DNA of 64,000 nt from Gaiella sp038230035 (GTDB lineage: Bacteria; Actinomycetota; Thermoleophilia; Gaiellales; Gaiellaceae): contig JBBRNX010000009.1 of assembly GCA_038230035.1 (NCBI GenBank), positions 1 through 64,000 on the forward strand. Reading direction: 5' to 3'. Each line of letters opens with the position of its first letter. Within the stretch, counting starts at the first letter, position 1. Below, in pieces: positions 41,404 through 50,415 of this stretch. The position numbers and the translations under genes were made by a program. Under the pieces are notes generated by a model. That model did not search any database. It was not told where the DNA came from and saw only the letters and a list, made by a program, of their open reading frames with translations.

Positions 41404-42465
41404 TCAGCCGAGGGTGCGGCGCAGACGTACGAACAGCGCCTCGAGCGCGAGTGACGCGTTCACATTGAACTCCTCCGCGGCCCGCCACGCCTCCCGTACG
41501 ATCTCCGCGGCACGCTCTGCCGCCGCGCCGCGGTCTGCATCGGCACGGAGATCTGCGAGACGGTCTGCATAGGTCGCAGCAGACTCGGCACCGGCGGAAA
41601 CGACCACGAGATCGCGATACCAGGCAGCGAGCGCCTCCAACGAGGCGAGCAGCTCGTCCCTTTCGGCGCCGCGCTGGGCACGCCGCACCCGCTGCTCCGC
41701 ATCGCGGCCCGCGAGCTCTCTCCGGTCGACCTCGGCCTCTTCGAGCTCCTTCGCGCGCTTACCGGCGTTCGCCATCGCGTCGAGCACGACCGAAGCAGCC
41801 CCTGCAGGATCGAACCCCTCGTCGAGGTACACCGAGCGCGCCGTGTCGACGAGTCGGCTGCGCGCCTCCGCCTGCTCCGGATCGAGAAGTCGCTCGGCTC
41901 GGTCGAGCCGGCCGCCCGAGCTACGGGCGATTGCGCTCCCAGCTGCCTCGTCGAGCGCCGGCTCTCTCTCCGCGAGCCATGCCCGAACAGCCGCCTCCGA
42001 GAGCCGGTGGAACGGCACGAGCTGGCAGCGCGAGCGGATCGTCTCGGGCAGCGGCCCGAGCTCGTCGGCGACGAGGACCATCGTCGCGTAAGCGGGCGGC
42101 TCCTCGAGATCCTTGAGCAACGCGTCCGCGGCGTCCGCGTTCAACCGATCCGCTTCGAGCACCAGGTACACCCGCCGGTCCGCCTCGAACGGCCGCATGT
42201 GGAGATCGCGGCGCATCGCGCGAATCTCGCCGATCCGGATCATCTCGCCGAGCGGCTCCAGGATGTACAGGTCGGGATGCACGGAGCGTCGCCCCCCGGA
42301 GAGCTCGGCGTCACCGATGAGGGCCGCCGCGAACGCCCTCGCGGCCGCGGTCTTCCCGACGCCCGGCGGCCCGTGCAGGAGATACGCGTTCGCCGGCCCC
42401 TCGGCCAGCGCGGCCGACAAGAGCCGCTTGGCGCCCTCCTGCTCAGGAATGGCCGAGAAAGGCAC
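41404..42465 (-). CDS. holB: DNA polymerase III subunit delta'
   Basis: A 353-residue AAA+ clamp-loader subunit. The N-terminus IPEQEGAKRLLSAALAEGPANAYLLHGPPGVGKTAAARAF carries Walker A. TMVLVADELGPLPETIRSRCQ provides the sensor 1/SRC segment of the delta' family. A long acidic C-terminal helical domain follows. GTG 42465 is chosen because the upstream part of the longer frame is unrelated sequence; it overlaps the tmk stop by 23 bases. tmk-holB is a conserved replication pair. Confidence 0.9.
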   Translation of the reverse strand: MPFSAIPEQEGAKRLLSAALAEGPANAYLLHGPPGVGKTAAARAFAAALIGDAELSGGRRSVHPDLYILEPLGEMIRIGEIRAMRRDLHMRPFEADRRVYLVLEADRLNADAADALLKDLEEPPAYATMVLVADELGPLPETIRSRCQLVPFHRLSEAAVRAWLAEREPALDEAAGSAIARSSGGRLDRAERLLDPEQAEARSRLVDTARSVYLDEGFDPAGAASVVLDAMANAGKRAKELEEAEVDRRELAGRDAEQRVRRAQRGAERDELLASLEALAAWYRDLVVVSAGAESAATYADRLADLRADADRGAAAERAAEIVREAWRAAEEFNVNASLALEALFVRLRRTLG

Positions 42466-43039
42466 CGTGGATCCTCTCCGCGAGCTCGTCCGGTGGGAGC
42501 GCGGCGTCGAGAACGACGACCCGCTCGGGAAAGCGGGTGGCCAGCTCGCGATACCCGTCGGCCGCGCGGGCGTGGAAGCTGCCATCTTCCCGCTCGAGCC
42601 GGTCGCGCTCCTCCGTCATGCGCGTTTCGGCGAGTGTCGAGTCGACCTCGAGAAGCAGCGTGAGGTCGGGCAGCAGCCCGCCGACTGCGGCGAGATTCAG
42701 CTCGAGCACGCGGTCGAGCCCGAGTCCGCGCGCCACCCCTTGGTAGGCGACGGACGAGTCGATGTAGCGGTCGCAGAGAACGACGGCACCCCGTTCGAGC
42801 GACGGCCGGATCACCTCTTCGACGTGCTGCGCGCGCGAGGCCGCGTAGAGCGCCGCCTCGGCCCAGGGGGCGACGTTGCCGCCGTGGAGGACGAGATCGC
42901 GGATCGCCTCGCCAAGCTCGGTCCCGCCAGGCTCACGCGTCGTCACGACGTCGCAGCCGTCCGCGGTCAACCGGTCGGCGAGCCGGCGCAGCTGCGTGGT
43001 CTTGCCAGAGCCGTCGAGCCCCTCGAAGGTGACGAACAT
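42443..43039 (-). CDS. tmk: Thymidylate kinase
   Basis: A 198-residue dTMP kinase that makes dTDP in the cytoplasm. The P-loop is FEGLDGSGKTTQLRRLADRL, the DRY-type motif is VLCDRYIDSSVAYQG, and VTTREPGGTELGEAIR and DLTLLLEVD are family blocks. It is the first gene of the tmk-holB pair. A perfect palindrome lies about 60 bases upstream in the gap to the divergent epimerase gene. Confidence 0.95.
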   Translation of the reverse strand: MFVTFEGLDGSGKTTQLRRLADRLTADGCDVVTTREPGGTELGEAIRDLVLHGGNVAPWAEAALYAASRAQHVEEVIRPSLERGAVVLCDRYIDSSVAYQGVARGLGLDRVLELNLAAVGGLLPDLTLLLEVDSTLAETRMTEERDRLEREDGSFHARAADGYRELATRFPERVVVLDAALPPDELAERIHGAFLGHS

Positions 43040-43100
43040 CGCACGCCAAGAATACGAGGACGCGCGCGAAGGCGAGCCAAAGACGTACGCAAGCCGTTCG

Positions 43101-43124
43101 CGTGCCTGTCACGTGACAGGCACG
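43101..43124. repeat. Perfect 24-bp palindrome
   Basis: A fully self-complementary 24-bp sequence centred on CACGTG with arms reading CGTGCCTGTCAC on both strands. It lies between the divergent tmk and epimerase genes. It has no spacer, so it is a better protein-binding site or dispersed palindromic repeat than a terminator. Confidence 0.75.
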
Positions 43125-43186
43125 GGCACAGAGCGCGCACGAGTTCGTCACGGGATCGTCGCAGCGCCTCCGGCTAGGGTTGGGCG

Positions 43187-44089
43187 ATGCGCGTGATCGT
43201 CACCGGCGGGGCCGGATTCATCGGCTCACACGTCGTCGATGCTTTGGTCGCCCGGGGCGACGAGGTGCACGTCCTGGACAACCTCGCCACGGGCTCACGC
43301 GAGAACGTCAACGCGGCGGCAGCGTTCCACGAGGCCGACATCCGAACCGACGCCCCACGACTCTTCGACAACGTCCGACCCGAGATCTGCGTCCACCTGG
43401 CGGCGCAGGCCGACGTCAACACATCGGTGCACCGGCCCGACTACGACGCCGAGGTCAACGTGCTCGGGACAGTCCGCATCCTCGAGGCGGCGCGCGCACA
43501 CGGCACGCAGATCGTCTTCAGCTCGACCGGCGGTGCGATCTACGGCGAGTGCGACGCACCGGCCACAGAGCTCGCGCCGCGCCGGCCGCTGTCGCCGTAC
43601 GGCGTCGCAAAGCTCGCGGCAGAGGAGTACCTCGCGGGCTGGAACCGCCTCCACGGAACGAGGCACGTCGCTCTTCGCTTCGCGAATGTCTACGGGCCGC
43701 GGCAGTCGGCGAGCCTCGAAGGCGGCGTCATCGCGATCTTCCTGGAACGTATGGCAGCGGGCGAGGCGACCGCGATCTACGGCGACGGCAGCCAGACGCG
43801 AGACTTCGTCTACGTCGGCGATGTCGCCGCCGCCGTGCTCGCGGCAATCGGCAATCCAGGCGGAGTGTTCAACGTCGGCACCGGCGTCGAGACCTCGGTT
43901 ACCGATCTCCACGCGGCGTGCCGCCGCGCCTCCGGATCGTCGGAGCTACCGGCCTACGAGCCCGCACGCGAGGGAGACGTCATCCGCAGCGTGATCGATC
44001 CAACGCTTGCCGCCACCGCTCTCGGCTGGCGAGCGCAGGCATCCCTCGAAGCGGGGCTCGCGCTCACCTGGGCGGCGACGCAGGTCTAA
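43187..44089 (+). CDS. NAD-dependent epimerase/dehydratase (UDP-glucose 4-epimerase-like)
   Basis: A 300-residue extended short-chain dehydrogenase that modifies nucleotide sugars. The NAD motif is VTGGAGFIGSHVVDALVARG. The catalytic triad is present: Ser/Thr in FSSTGGAIYGE and YxxxK in SPYGVAKLAAEEY. Further family features are HLAAQADV, RFANVYGPRQ and YGDGSQTRDFVYVGDVA. GalE-type UDP-glucose/UDP-galactose or UDP-glucuronate epimerisation is likely. It probably feeds polysaccharide synthesis with the nearby O-antigen-ligase-like protein. Confidence 0.92.
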   Translation: MRVIVTGGAGFIGSHVVDALVARGDEVHVLDNLATGSRENVNAAAAFHEADIRTDAPRLFDNVRPEICVHLAAQADVNTSVHRPDYDAEVNVLGTVRILEAARAHGTQIVFSSTGGAIYGECDAPATELAPRRPLSPYGVAKLAAEEYLAGWNRLHGTRHVALRFANVYGPRQSASLEGGVIAIFLERMAAGEATAIYGDGSQTRDFVYVGDVAAAVLAAIGNPGGVFNVGTGVETSVTDLHAACRRASGSSELPAYEPAREGDVIRSVIDPTLAATALGWRAQASLEAGLALTWAATQV

Positions 44090-44144
44090 CGCTCCGCCGA
44101 CGGCAGGAGGACTGGAGCAGGCGCAAGCGAACTCACGTCTCGCT

Positions 44145-44651
44145 GTGGATCATCCGCTGACAGCGTTCGACACCGTCCGCCCTTGGCGCACCGCGACGAT
44201 TGTCGCCATCGCGGTCGCCGCAATCGAGCTAGTGCTGCTCGTCATCGTGGGCGGAACGCTGTTCGCGCGCCACGCGACGACACGCACGCTCCCCGCTCGC
44301 ACCCACACCGTGCGCACCGCCGCGGCAAAGACAGCGCATGCGAAGCCGCGGCGGCACGCGACGCTCCACCTCGCACGACGCCAGGTCGGCGTCCTCGTCC
44401 TGAACGGCAACAGCCAGCACGGCGCCGCATCGGTTGCAGCCGCGAGAGTCCGCAGCCACGGCTACCGCATTCGCGCGGTCGGTAATGCGCAGCGAATGGA
44501 CTACACGCGCAGCATCGTGATGTACCGCCCCGGCTTCGAGGCCGAGGGCCAACGCCTTGGTCGCGATCTCGGTGTCGCGATCGTCGGGCCGCTCGACGGC
44601 CTGCGCGCAGCCCAACTGCACGGCGCGAAAGCCGTTCTCGTCGTCGGCTAG
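44145..44651 (+). CDS. LytR C-terminal (LytR_C) domain membrane protein
   Basis: A 168-residue protein with a single N-terminal transmembrane helix (TATIVAIAVAAIELVLLVIV). A basic Ala/Arg/His-rich linker follows, then a LytR_C domain (about residues 85-168: VGVLVLNGNSQHGAASVAAARV, IVMYRPGFEAEGQRLGRDL, GAKAVLVVG). This domain occurs in cell-envelope LCP proteins, but the LCP catalytic part is missing here. Starting at GTG 44145 gives a short cytoplasmic N-terminus; the RBS is weak. It probably acts outside the membrane in envelope maintenance. Confidence 0.82.
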   Translation: MDHPLTAFDTVRPWRTATIVAIAVAAIELVLLVIVGGTLFARHATTRTLPARTHTVRTAAAKTAHAKPRRHATLHLARRQVGVLVLNGNSQHGAASVAAARVRSHGYRIRAVGNAQRMDYTRSIVMYRPGFEAEGQRLGRDLGVAIVGPLDGLRAAQLHGAKAVLVVG

Positions 44652-44660
44652 AGCCAGGCG

Positions 44661-46613
44661 CTACCCGCAGGCGTGGTCGTTGTTGACCGCATCCTTCGCC
44701 TGATCGAAGACGCCGCCCTTGATCCACTCGCTGCCGTTCGGGTCGAGCGTGTACGCGTGGTTGAAGGCGGTGTACGCCCGGCACATGTCCTGTGGCCCGT
44801 AGAACTCGAACTGACCGAGACGGAACCAGGTGCTCGTGTTCTCGGGCTGCAGCCGGGTCGCCTGCTCGAAGTGCGCCCGCGCGGTCGCGACATCACCGGC
44901 CCGAGCTGCCGCAAGACCCAGCGTGTAGAGCGGATCCGGCAGGAGAGGGTTCAGGCTGCGCGCACGGGTCGCGTCGTTCACGGCCCCGGCCAGATCGCCG
45001 GAGCCGAGCGCACGGGTGGCGGCTTCGACCTTCTTCCCCGCAAGCCACGGCGAGCCGAGCGAGACGACGGCCGCCAACGCAACGAAGGCGACAACGAGCA
45101 CGGGAACGAGGCCCCCGCGACCACGTCGCAGTGGCCTTCCTGCGCCGAGTAGGACGCCGGTCGCCAGCAGGGCCGGTCCCGTAAGCGCGAGGAAATCCAG
45201 GTCGAAGTCGACGAGTGCGTGCCCGACGTACACCGCCGGGAGCGCGGTCAGCGCAACGGCCGCTGCACGCTCCTCGCCTTCGAGCCGGCGCAATGAGCGC
45301 ACGACGCCGAGCCCGGCCGCTCCCGCGAAGACCACCAGCAAGCCGGCGCCGACGATCCCCGTCCCAGCCAGAAGCTGGAGGGGGACCGAGTGCGGTTCTG
45401 TCACGAAGTCGGCGTTCCGCCGTACTTGCGTCCGCGCAATCTCGAAGGTTCCCGCACCCGAGCCACCAACCGGATGATCGGCGAAGATCCGCATCGCCTC
45501 ACGCCACCATTGGAGCCGGTTGTTCGCACAGAGCGAACCGACGCGGCCCGGATCGTTCACGCACTCGCCTCCCGAGAACCGGTGCGACCCTGCGGCTACG
45601 CCGATGCCGGCCAGCAGGGCGACGATCGCGACCCCGGCGAGCAAGCGTCCCACGCGTCGCTCCCGACCGGCTGCGAGCAGCGGCAGTCGAGATGCAGCCG
45701 TGACCGCGACGCCGGCGCCGATGAGCGTGAGGAGACCGAAGATTGCTCCGTCGCGAGCGCGTCCGCTGTGCGCGACGCCCGTGTCCACGAGTGCGGGACG
45801 GCTGAACGCCCAGCCGGCGACCAGCGCGGCCGGTACGCCGGCGCCGACCGCGACGAGCGCACTCGTCAGCCTTTCACGGCCGATCCAGAGCCACAGCCCG
45901 AGCGCAAGCAACGCGCCGATCACACCCGCCCGCGACGAGGTCAACAATACGACGAGAACGGCCAGGAACACCAGCAGAGCACCGCCTGCACGCAGTAGCG
46001 CCAGTCGCGCGAGCGCGAGCCAGAGACCGAGCGCGATCGCCGCATCAGCAAGCAGCGCGAGCCCGTTCGCGTACCCGATGGGGCTCTGCAAGCGACCGAT
46101 CCCGAGCAGGTCGGAGGGGCCGAGCGAGGGGATCGCCTTGCCGAGAAGCCCCCACACGAGAGCTGCGCCGAGGATCGCCGCGAGCAGGCTTGCAACCGTT
46201 GGCGTCGTACGAGTCCCGAGCGAGCAAAGCGCGAGCCCGACGACGAAGAACCCCGTATACGCGATGCCCTTGTTCAACGCCGACCACGAATGGTCGCCTG
46301 CGACTGACCAGGCGATCGTGATCCCCGTCCAGGCGACGAGGACCGCGAAGCTTGCAGTCGCAACCCGCCCAGCGCCGTCGATCGCAGGCAGCTCGATCAG
46401 GCCGAGGCTCCGCAAGACGAGAGAGAGCGCTACGAGCAGGACTGCAGCACCGCCGACCCAGAGGACGCTCGAGTCACCGGAGCCGTCGCCGAAGAAGACC
46501 GCCCCGGTCACGAGACCCGCAGCGAGAAGCGCCAGCGCCAGCGGCACGCTCGCGGAGCCGCCCGCCGGCCCAGTCGTCCGCGCGGCGCTGTCCATCCAAA
46601 GCCACGCTACCAC
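44661..46613 (-). CDS. O-antigen ligase-family polytopic membrane protein with TPR tail
   Basis: A 650-residue membrane protein with about 12-14 helices. The Wzy_C/O-antigen ligase core is visible at about residues 370-425: WWREAMRIFADHPVGGSGAGTFE, then VTEPHSVPLQLLAGTGIVGA, which carry the conserved Arg and His-Ser. The last ~110 residues form a TPR-like pair (DPLYTLGLAAARAGDVATARAHF, FNHAYTLDPNG). It would polymerise or ligate a polysaccharide at the outer membrane-face side. It starts at GTG 46613, or ATG 46595. Confidence 0.87.
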   Translation of the reverse strand: MVAWLWMDSAARTTGPAGGSASVPLALALLAAGLVTGAVFFGDGSGDSSVLWVGGAAVLLVALSLVLRSLGLIELPAIDGAGRVATASFAVLVAWTGITIAWSVAGDHSWSALNKGIAYTGFFVVGLALCSLGTRTTPTVASLLAAILGAALVWGLLGKAIPSLGPSDLLGIGRLQSPIGYANGLALLADAAIALGLWLALARLALLRAGGALLVFLAVLVVLLTSSRAGVIGALLALGLWLWIGRERLTSALVAVGAGVPAALVAGWAFSRPALVDTGVAHSGRARDGAIFGLLTLIGAGVAVTAASRLPLLAAGRERRVGRLLAGVAIVALLAGIGVAAGSHRFSGGECVNDPGRVGSLCANNRLQWWREAMRIFADHPVGGSGAGTFEIARTQVRRNADFVTEPHSVPLQLLAGTGIVGAGLLVVFAGAAGLGVVRSLRRLEGEERAAAVALTALPAVYVGHALVDFDLDFLALTGPALLATGVLLGAGRPLRRGRGGLVPVLVVAFVALAAVVSLGSPWLAGKKVEAATRALGSGDLAGAVNDATRARSLNPLLPDPLYTLGLAAARAGDVATARAHFEQATRLQPENTSTWFRLGQFEFYGPQDMCRAYTAFNHAYTLDPNGSEWIKGGVFDQAKDAVNNDHACG

Positions 46614-46775
46614 TGCCTCCGGCAGGCCCGTTCCAGGCAGGCACGGCAGCCGCAGTCAGGCCGGTTCGGCCGACCGCCTCCCATACAATTCGTTTACCCT
46701 CCTCTCACCGTCGGCTCAAGGCCAGCCGGGAGACTCCCTCTACCGCCGCGTTTGTCTCCTGCACCGCAACCGCCT

Positions 46776-47369
46776 ATGAACCTGTCTTTACCCGCCAATA
46801 GCCGCCGCGTGGCGATCGCCGCGTTTGTCGCCCTCCTCACGCTGGTCGTCCTGGTCACCGCCATGCCCGCGTCGGCGTCGTCAGCCGCGTCAACCAAGGC
46901 GAAGGGTTGCGCGAAGCAGGTCATAGACGACTGGTATGCCCACAAGACCAAGGTCGTAGGGCACTACCCGTTGCACTGCTACCAGGACGCGATCCACAGC
47001 ATCGGCAGTGACGTCGGCGAGTACACGAACGCCAAGGAAGTGATCGCCGCGGCGGCCATCGCCGAAGGATTGCGCTGCAAGACCGACTGCGGCCCGACGA
47101 GCGGTGGAACGGGCAGCGGCAAGACGCCGAAGCGCGGGGAGAAATGGATCGAGTACCGCAACACGTACGACTTCGGCGGCAAACCACCGTCACAAGGCCC
47201 AGTCGAGGTCGTCCCGGTCAGCAACTCGAGCGCGTCGTCGGTTCCGCTCCCGCTGATCGTCCTCGCCAGCCTCGCCGGGATCCTCCTCCTCGCCGGAGCC
47301 GGCAGCTACCTCGCGCGACGGCTCAAAGCGAACCGGGCCGCACCACCGGCGACGGACACGTCCGCCTAG
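46776..47369 (+). CDS. Exported single-pass membrane protein, unknown function
   Basis: A 197-residue protein with a signal peptide (RRVAIAAFVALLTLVVLVTAMPASA). The extracellular region has four Cys (GCAKQ, LHCYQDA, LRCKTDC) and a Pro/Gly/Ser-rich linker. A C-terminal membrane helix (PLPLIVLASLAGILLLAGAG) is followed by a basic tail. The architecture is that of a cell-surface protein anchored at its C-terminus. ATG 46776 is chosen because the longer in-frame start adds an unrelated Pro-rich leader. It is divergent from the O-antigen-ligase-like gene. Confidence 0.7.
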   Translation: MNLSLPANSRRVAIAAFVALLTLVVLVTAMPASASSAASTKAKGCAKQVIDDWYAHKTKVVGHYPLHCYQDAIHSIGSDVGEYTNAKEVIAAAAIAEGLRCKTDCGPTSGGTGSGKTPKRGEKWIEYRNTYDFGGKPPSQGPVEVVPVSNSSASSVPLPLIVLASLAGILLLAGAGSYLARRLKANRAAPPATDTSA

Positions 47370-47510
47370 AGCGGCGCTCGCGTCGGCCGCTGATGCCGCC
47401 CCGGTAGAATTGGCCGTGCAGAAAGAAATGGCCGGTTTAGCAGGGACTTCCGTACCGTCCGATCCACTTCCTAGCATGGCCGGTCCGCTCGCACGACGCC
47501 CCAGGGTTCG

Positions 47511-47554
47511 CCCGAGCGTAATTTCATACCCTGTGATGTGACGCACCGCTCGGG
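47511..47554 (+). promoter_or_regulatory. Possible SD-sequestering hairpin upstream of nrdJ
   Basis: CCCGAGCG (47511-47518) is the exact reverse complement of CGCTCGGG (47547-47554), whose last Gs belong to the nrdJ Shine-Dalgarno (GGGAGGA before ATG 47563). If transcribed as one leader, the stem would mask the ribosome-binding site. No B12 riboswitch box is seen. Confidence 0.35.
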
Positions 47555-47562
47555 AGGACGAG

Positions 47563-50349
47563 ATGGCGACCGCAAAGACCAAGGACCCACTTTCCAGCAC
47601 CCCCGCTGCACCGGCTGCAGAGGAGTACGTCAACACCGTCGTCGACGCGGAGGCGCAGGTCGCCCCACGCCGCTTCTTCACGATCCCGGGCCGCGACCCG
47701 TTCGACGAGATCGAATGGGAGCTTCGTGACGCGCTGATCCCGGGCAAGGACGGCCCGGCGTTCGAGCAGCGAAACGTCGAGTTCCCCAAGTTCTGGTCGC
47801 AGACGGCCACCAACATCGTCGCGCAGAAGTACTTCCGCGGCCGGCTCTCCTCCCCCGAGCGCGAGCGCTCCGTGAAGCAGATGGTCGGCCGCGTGGTCGA
47901 CACGATCGGTGGCTGGGGCCGGGCGGGCGGCTACTTCGCGACCGACGACGAGGCCGAGACCTTCGAGGCCGAGCTGAAGGCGATCCTCGTCAACCAGTAC
48001 GCCTCGTTCAACTCGCCGGTGTGGTTCAACGTCGGCTTCGAGGAGAAGCCTCAGTGCTCGGCGTGCTTCATCCTCTCGATCGAGGACTCGATGGACTCGA
48101 TCCTCGACTGGATCCGGCGCGAGGGTGTCATCTTCCGCGGCGGCTCGGGTTCCGGTGTAAACCTTTCCCGTCTCCGTTCGTCGAAAGAGCAGCTCTCGAA
48201 GGGCGGTCACGCGTCAGGCCCGGTGAGCTTCATGCGCGGCGCCGATGCGTCGGCGGGCACGATCAAGTCGGGCGGCAAGACGCGTCGCGCGGCGAAGATG
48301 GTCGTCCTCGACATCGACCATCCGGACGTCGAGGAGTTCATCTGGTGCAAGGCCAAGGAGGAGCGCAAGGCGCGCGTCCTCGAGCAGGCGGGCTACGACA
48401 TGTCGCTCGACTCGCCCGACTGGTCGTCGATCCAGTACCAGAACGCGAACAACTCGGTGCGCGTGACGGACGCCTTCATGGAGGCCGTGGTCGAAGGCAA
48501 GGACTGGAACCTCACTGCCCGCACCGACGGCTCGGTCGTCGACACGGTCGACGCGCGCGCGTTGCTGCGCGGCATCGCAGAGGCGTCCTGGCAATGCGCC
48601 GACCCGGGTGTGCAGTACGACACGACGATCAACGCGTGGCACACCCTGCCGAACACGTCGCGCATCAACGCGTCGAACCCGTGCAGCGAGTACATGTCGA
48701 TCGACGACAGCGCCTGCAACCTTGCCTCGCTCAACCTGATGAAGTTCCGCAAGGAGGACGGCGAGCTCGACGTCGAGATGCTCGAGCACGCGGTCGACGT
48801 GATGTTCCTCGCGCAGGAGATCGCGGTTGGCTACTCCTCATACCCGACGCCCGAGATCGGCCGCAACGCGGTCCGGTTCCGCCAGCTCGGCCTGGGCTAC
48901 GCGAACCTCGGCGCGCTGCTGATGGCGCGGAGCTTCCCGTACGACTCAGACGGTGGCCGCGCGTACGCCGCGGCGATCACCGCTCTGATGACGGGTCGCG
49001 CCTACCGCAAGTCGGCAGAAGTCGCGAAGCGGATGGGTGCGTTCGACGGGTACCGCGAGAATGCGGCGGCGATGATCGGCGTGATCTCGAAGCACCGCGC
49101 AGCCGTCGGGAACATCGACCATGCGAACTCGGTGCCGGAGGATCTGCTCGGCGCTGCGCGGAGGTCGTGGGACGACGCGCTCAACCTCGGCGAGGTCGCC
49201 GGCTTCCGCAACGCGCAGGCGACCGTGCTCGCGCCGACCGGGACGATCAGCTTCATGATGGATTGCGACACGACCGGCGTGGAGCCCGACTTCTCGCTGG
49301 TGAAGTCGAAGAAGCTCGTCGGCGGCGGCGAGATCACGATCGTCAACAAGACGGTGCCGATGGCGCTCGAGAAGCTCGGGTACGCGCCGGGCGAGGTCGA
49401 CGACGTCGTCGCGTTCATCGACGAGCGGAACACGGTCGTCGGCGCCCCGCACCTGAAGACCGACCACTACCCGGTCTTCGATTGCGCGATCGGCGAGCGG
49501 GCGATCCACTACATGGGTCACGTCAGGATGATGGGCGCCGTCCAGCCGTTCATCTCGGGCGCGATCTCGAAGACGGTGAACCTGCCCGAGACATCGACGA
49601 TCGACGAGGTCGGCCAGCTGCTGATCGAGGCATGGCAGCTCGGCGTCAAGGCGATCGCCATCTACCGGGACAACTGCAAGGTCGCGCAACCGCTCTCGGG
49701 CTCGAAGGACAAGAGCGAGGCTGGGCTTCTCGCCGTGGCGCTGATCCCGACCGGCGTGCTGCCGCACCCGAAGCGACGACGCGTGCCGGAGGATCGCACC
49801 GAGGTTGGCCGCAAGTTCAAGGTCGGCGAGTACGAGGGCTACATCCACGTCGGCCTGTTCGAGGACGGTACGCCCGGCGACATCTTCGTGGACATCGCGA
49901 AGGAGGGCACGACCCTTGCCGGCCTGATGAACTCGTTCATGATCTCCGTCTCGCTCGGCCTCCAGTACGGCGTGCCGCTAGAGGTGTACGTCTCGAAGTT
50001 CAGCCACATGCGCTTCGAGCCGTCGGGGATGACGAACGACGCCGACATCCGCGTCGCGAAGTCGATCGTCGACTACATCTTCCGCTGGATGGGCAAGAGG
50101 TTCCTGACCACCGACCAGCAGGAGGAGGCGGGCATTCTGACCGCCGAGGTGAAGGCGCGTCTCGCAGCCGCCTATGCGACGGGCGAGGCAGCCCCACCGG
50201 CAGCCGTCGAGGCGGCGCCTCCCGGCCAGACCGCGCTCTTCAACGCGTGGGAAGACGCAGTCGAGTGCGCGAAGTGCGGCGGCAGCATGGTGCGAACCGG
50301 CAGCTGCTACACCTGCCGCGACTGCGGCACCAACACCGGCTGCTCGTAG
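47563..50349 (+). CDS. nrdJ: Adenosylcobalamin-dependent (class II) ribonucleotide reductase
   Basis: A 928-residue single-chain class II RNR making deoxyribonucleotides with B12. Visible family features are SACFILSIEDSMDSI near residue 165, SGSGVNLSRLRS, the active-site NPCSEYMSIDDSACNLASLNL region with radical-relevant Cys, and LAPTGTISFMMDCDTTGVEPD. The C-terminal zinc-ribbon-like Cys cluster CAKCGGSMVRTGSCYTC supplies redox-active thiols. An upstream region of Ala/Pro/Thr is a variable N-terminal tail. It is followed by a strong hairpin. Confidence 0.96.
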   Translation: MATAKTKDPLSSTPAAPAAEEYVNTVVDAEAQVAPRRFFTIPGRDPFDEIEWELRDALIPGKDGPAFEQRNVEFPKFWSQTATNIVAQKYFRGRLSSPERERSVKQMVGRVVDTIGGWGRAGGYFATDDEAETFEAELKAILVNQYASFNSPVWFNVGFEEKPQCSACFILSIEDSMDSILDWIRREGVIFRGGSGSGVNLSRLRSSKEQLSKGGHASGPVSFMRGADASAGTIKSGGKTRRAAKMVVLDIDHPDVEEFIWCKAKEERKARVLEQAGYDMSLDSPDWSSIQYQNANNSVRVTDAFMEAVVEGKDWNLTARTDGSVVDTVDARALLRGIAEASWQCADPGVQYDTTINAWHTLPNTSRINASNPCSEYMSIDDSACNLASLNLMKFRKEDGELDVEMLEHAVDVMFLAQEIAVGYSSYPTPEIGRNAVRFRQLGLGYANLGALLMARSFPYDSDGGRAYAAAITALMTGRAYRKSAEVAKRMGAFDGYRENAAAMIGVISKHRAAVGNIDHANSVPEDLLGAARRSWDDALNLGEVAGFRNAQATVLAPTGTISFMMDCDTTGVEPDFSLVKSKKLVGGGEITIVNKTVPMALEKLGYAPGEVDDVVAFIDERNTVVGAPHLKTDHYPVFDCAIGERAIHYMGHVRMMGAVQPFISGAISKTVNLPETSTIDEVGQLLIEAWQLGVKAIAIYRDNCKVAQPLSGSKDKSEAGLLAVALIPTGVLPHPKRRRVPEDRTEVGRKFKVGEYEGYIHVGLFEDGTPGDIFVDIAKEGTTLAGLMNSFMISVSLGLQYGVPLEVYVSKFSHMRFEPSGMTNDADIRVAKSIVDYIFRWMGKRFLTTDQQEEAGILTAEVKARLAAAYATGEAAPPAAVEAAPPGQTALFNAWEDAVECAKCGGSMVRTGSCYTCRDCGTNTGCS

Positions 50350-50361
50350 CAACGCATATCC

Positions 50362-50400
50362 GGCGGCTCCCTCGCCCTTGCGTCAGGCGTGGGAGCCGCC
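50362..50400 (+). terminator. Terminator hairpin after nrdJ
   Basis: GGCGGCTCCC (50362-50371) pairs perfectly with GGGAGCCGCC (50391-50400), with an inner CGCC/GGCG extension. It starts 13 bases after the nrdJ stop. It also precedes the convergent 3' end of the next minus-strand gene. Confidence 0.75.
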
Positions 50401-50415
50401 AGCTTCTTCGCGCCG

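Noticed and set aside
47370..47562. Cobalamin riboswitch before nrdJ
   Set aside because: No B12-box-like sequence or the needed helices could be found; only the simple hairpin is supported.
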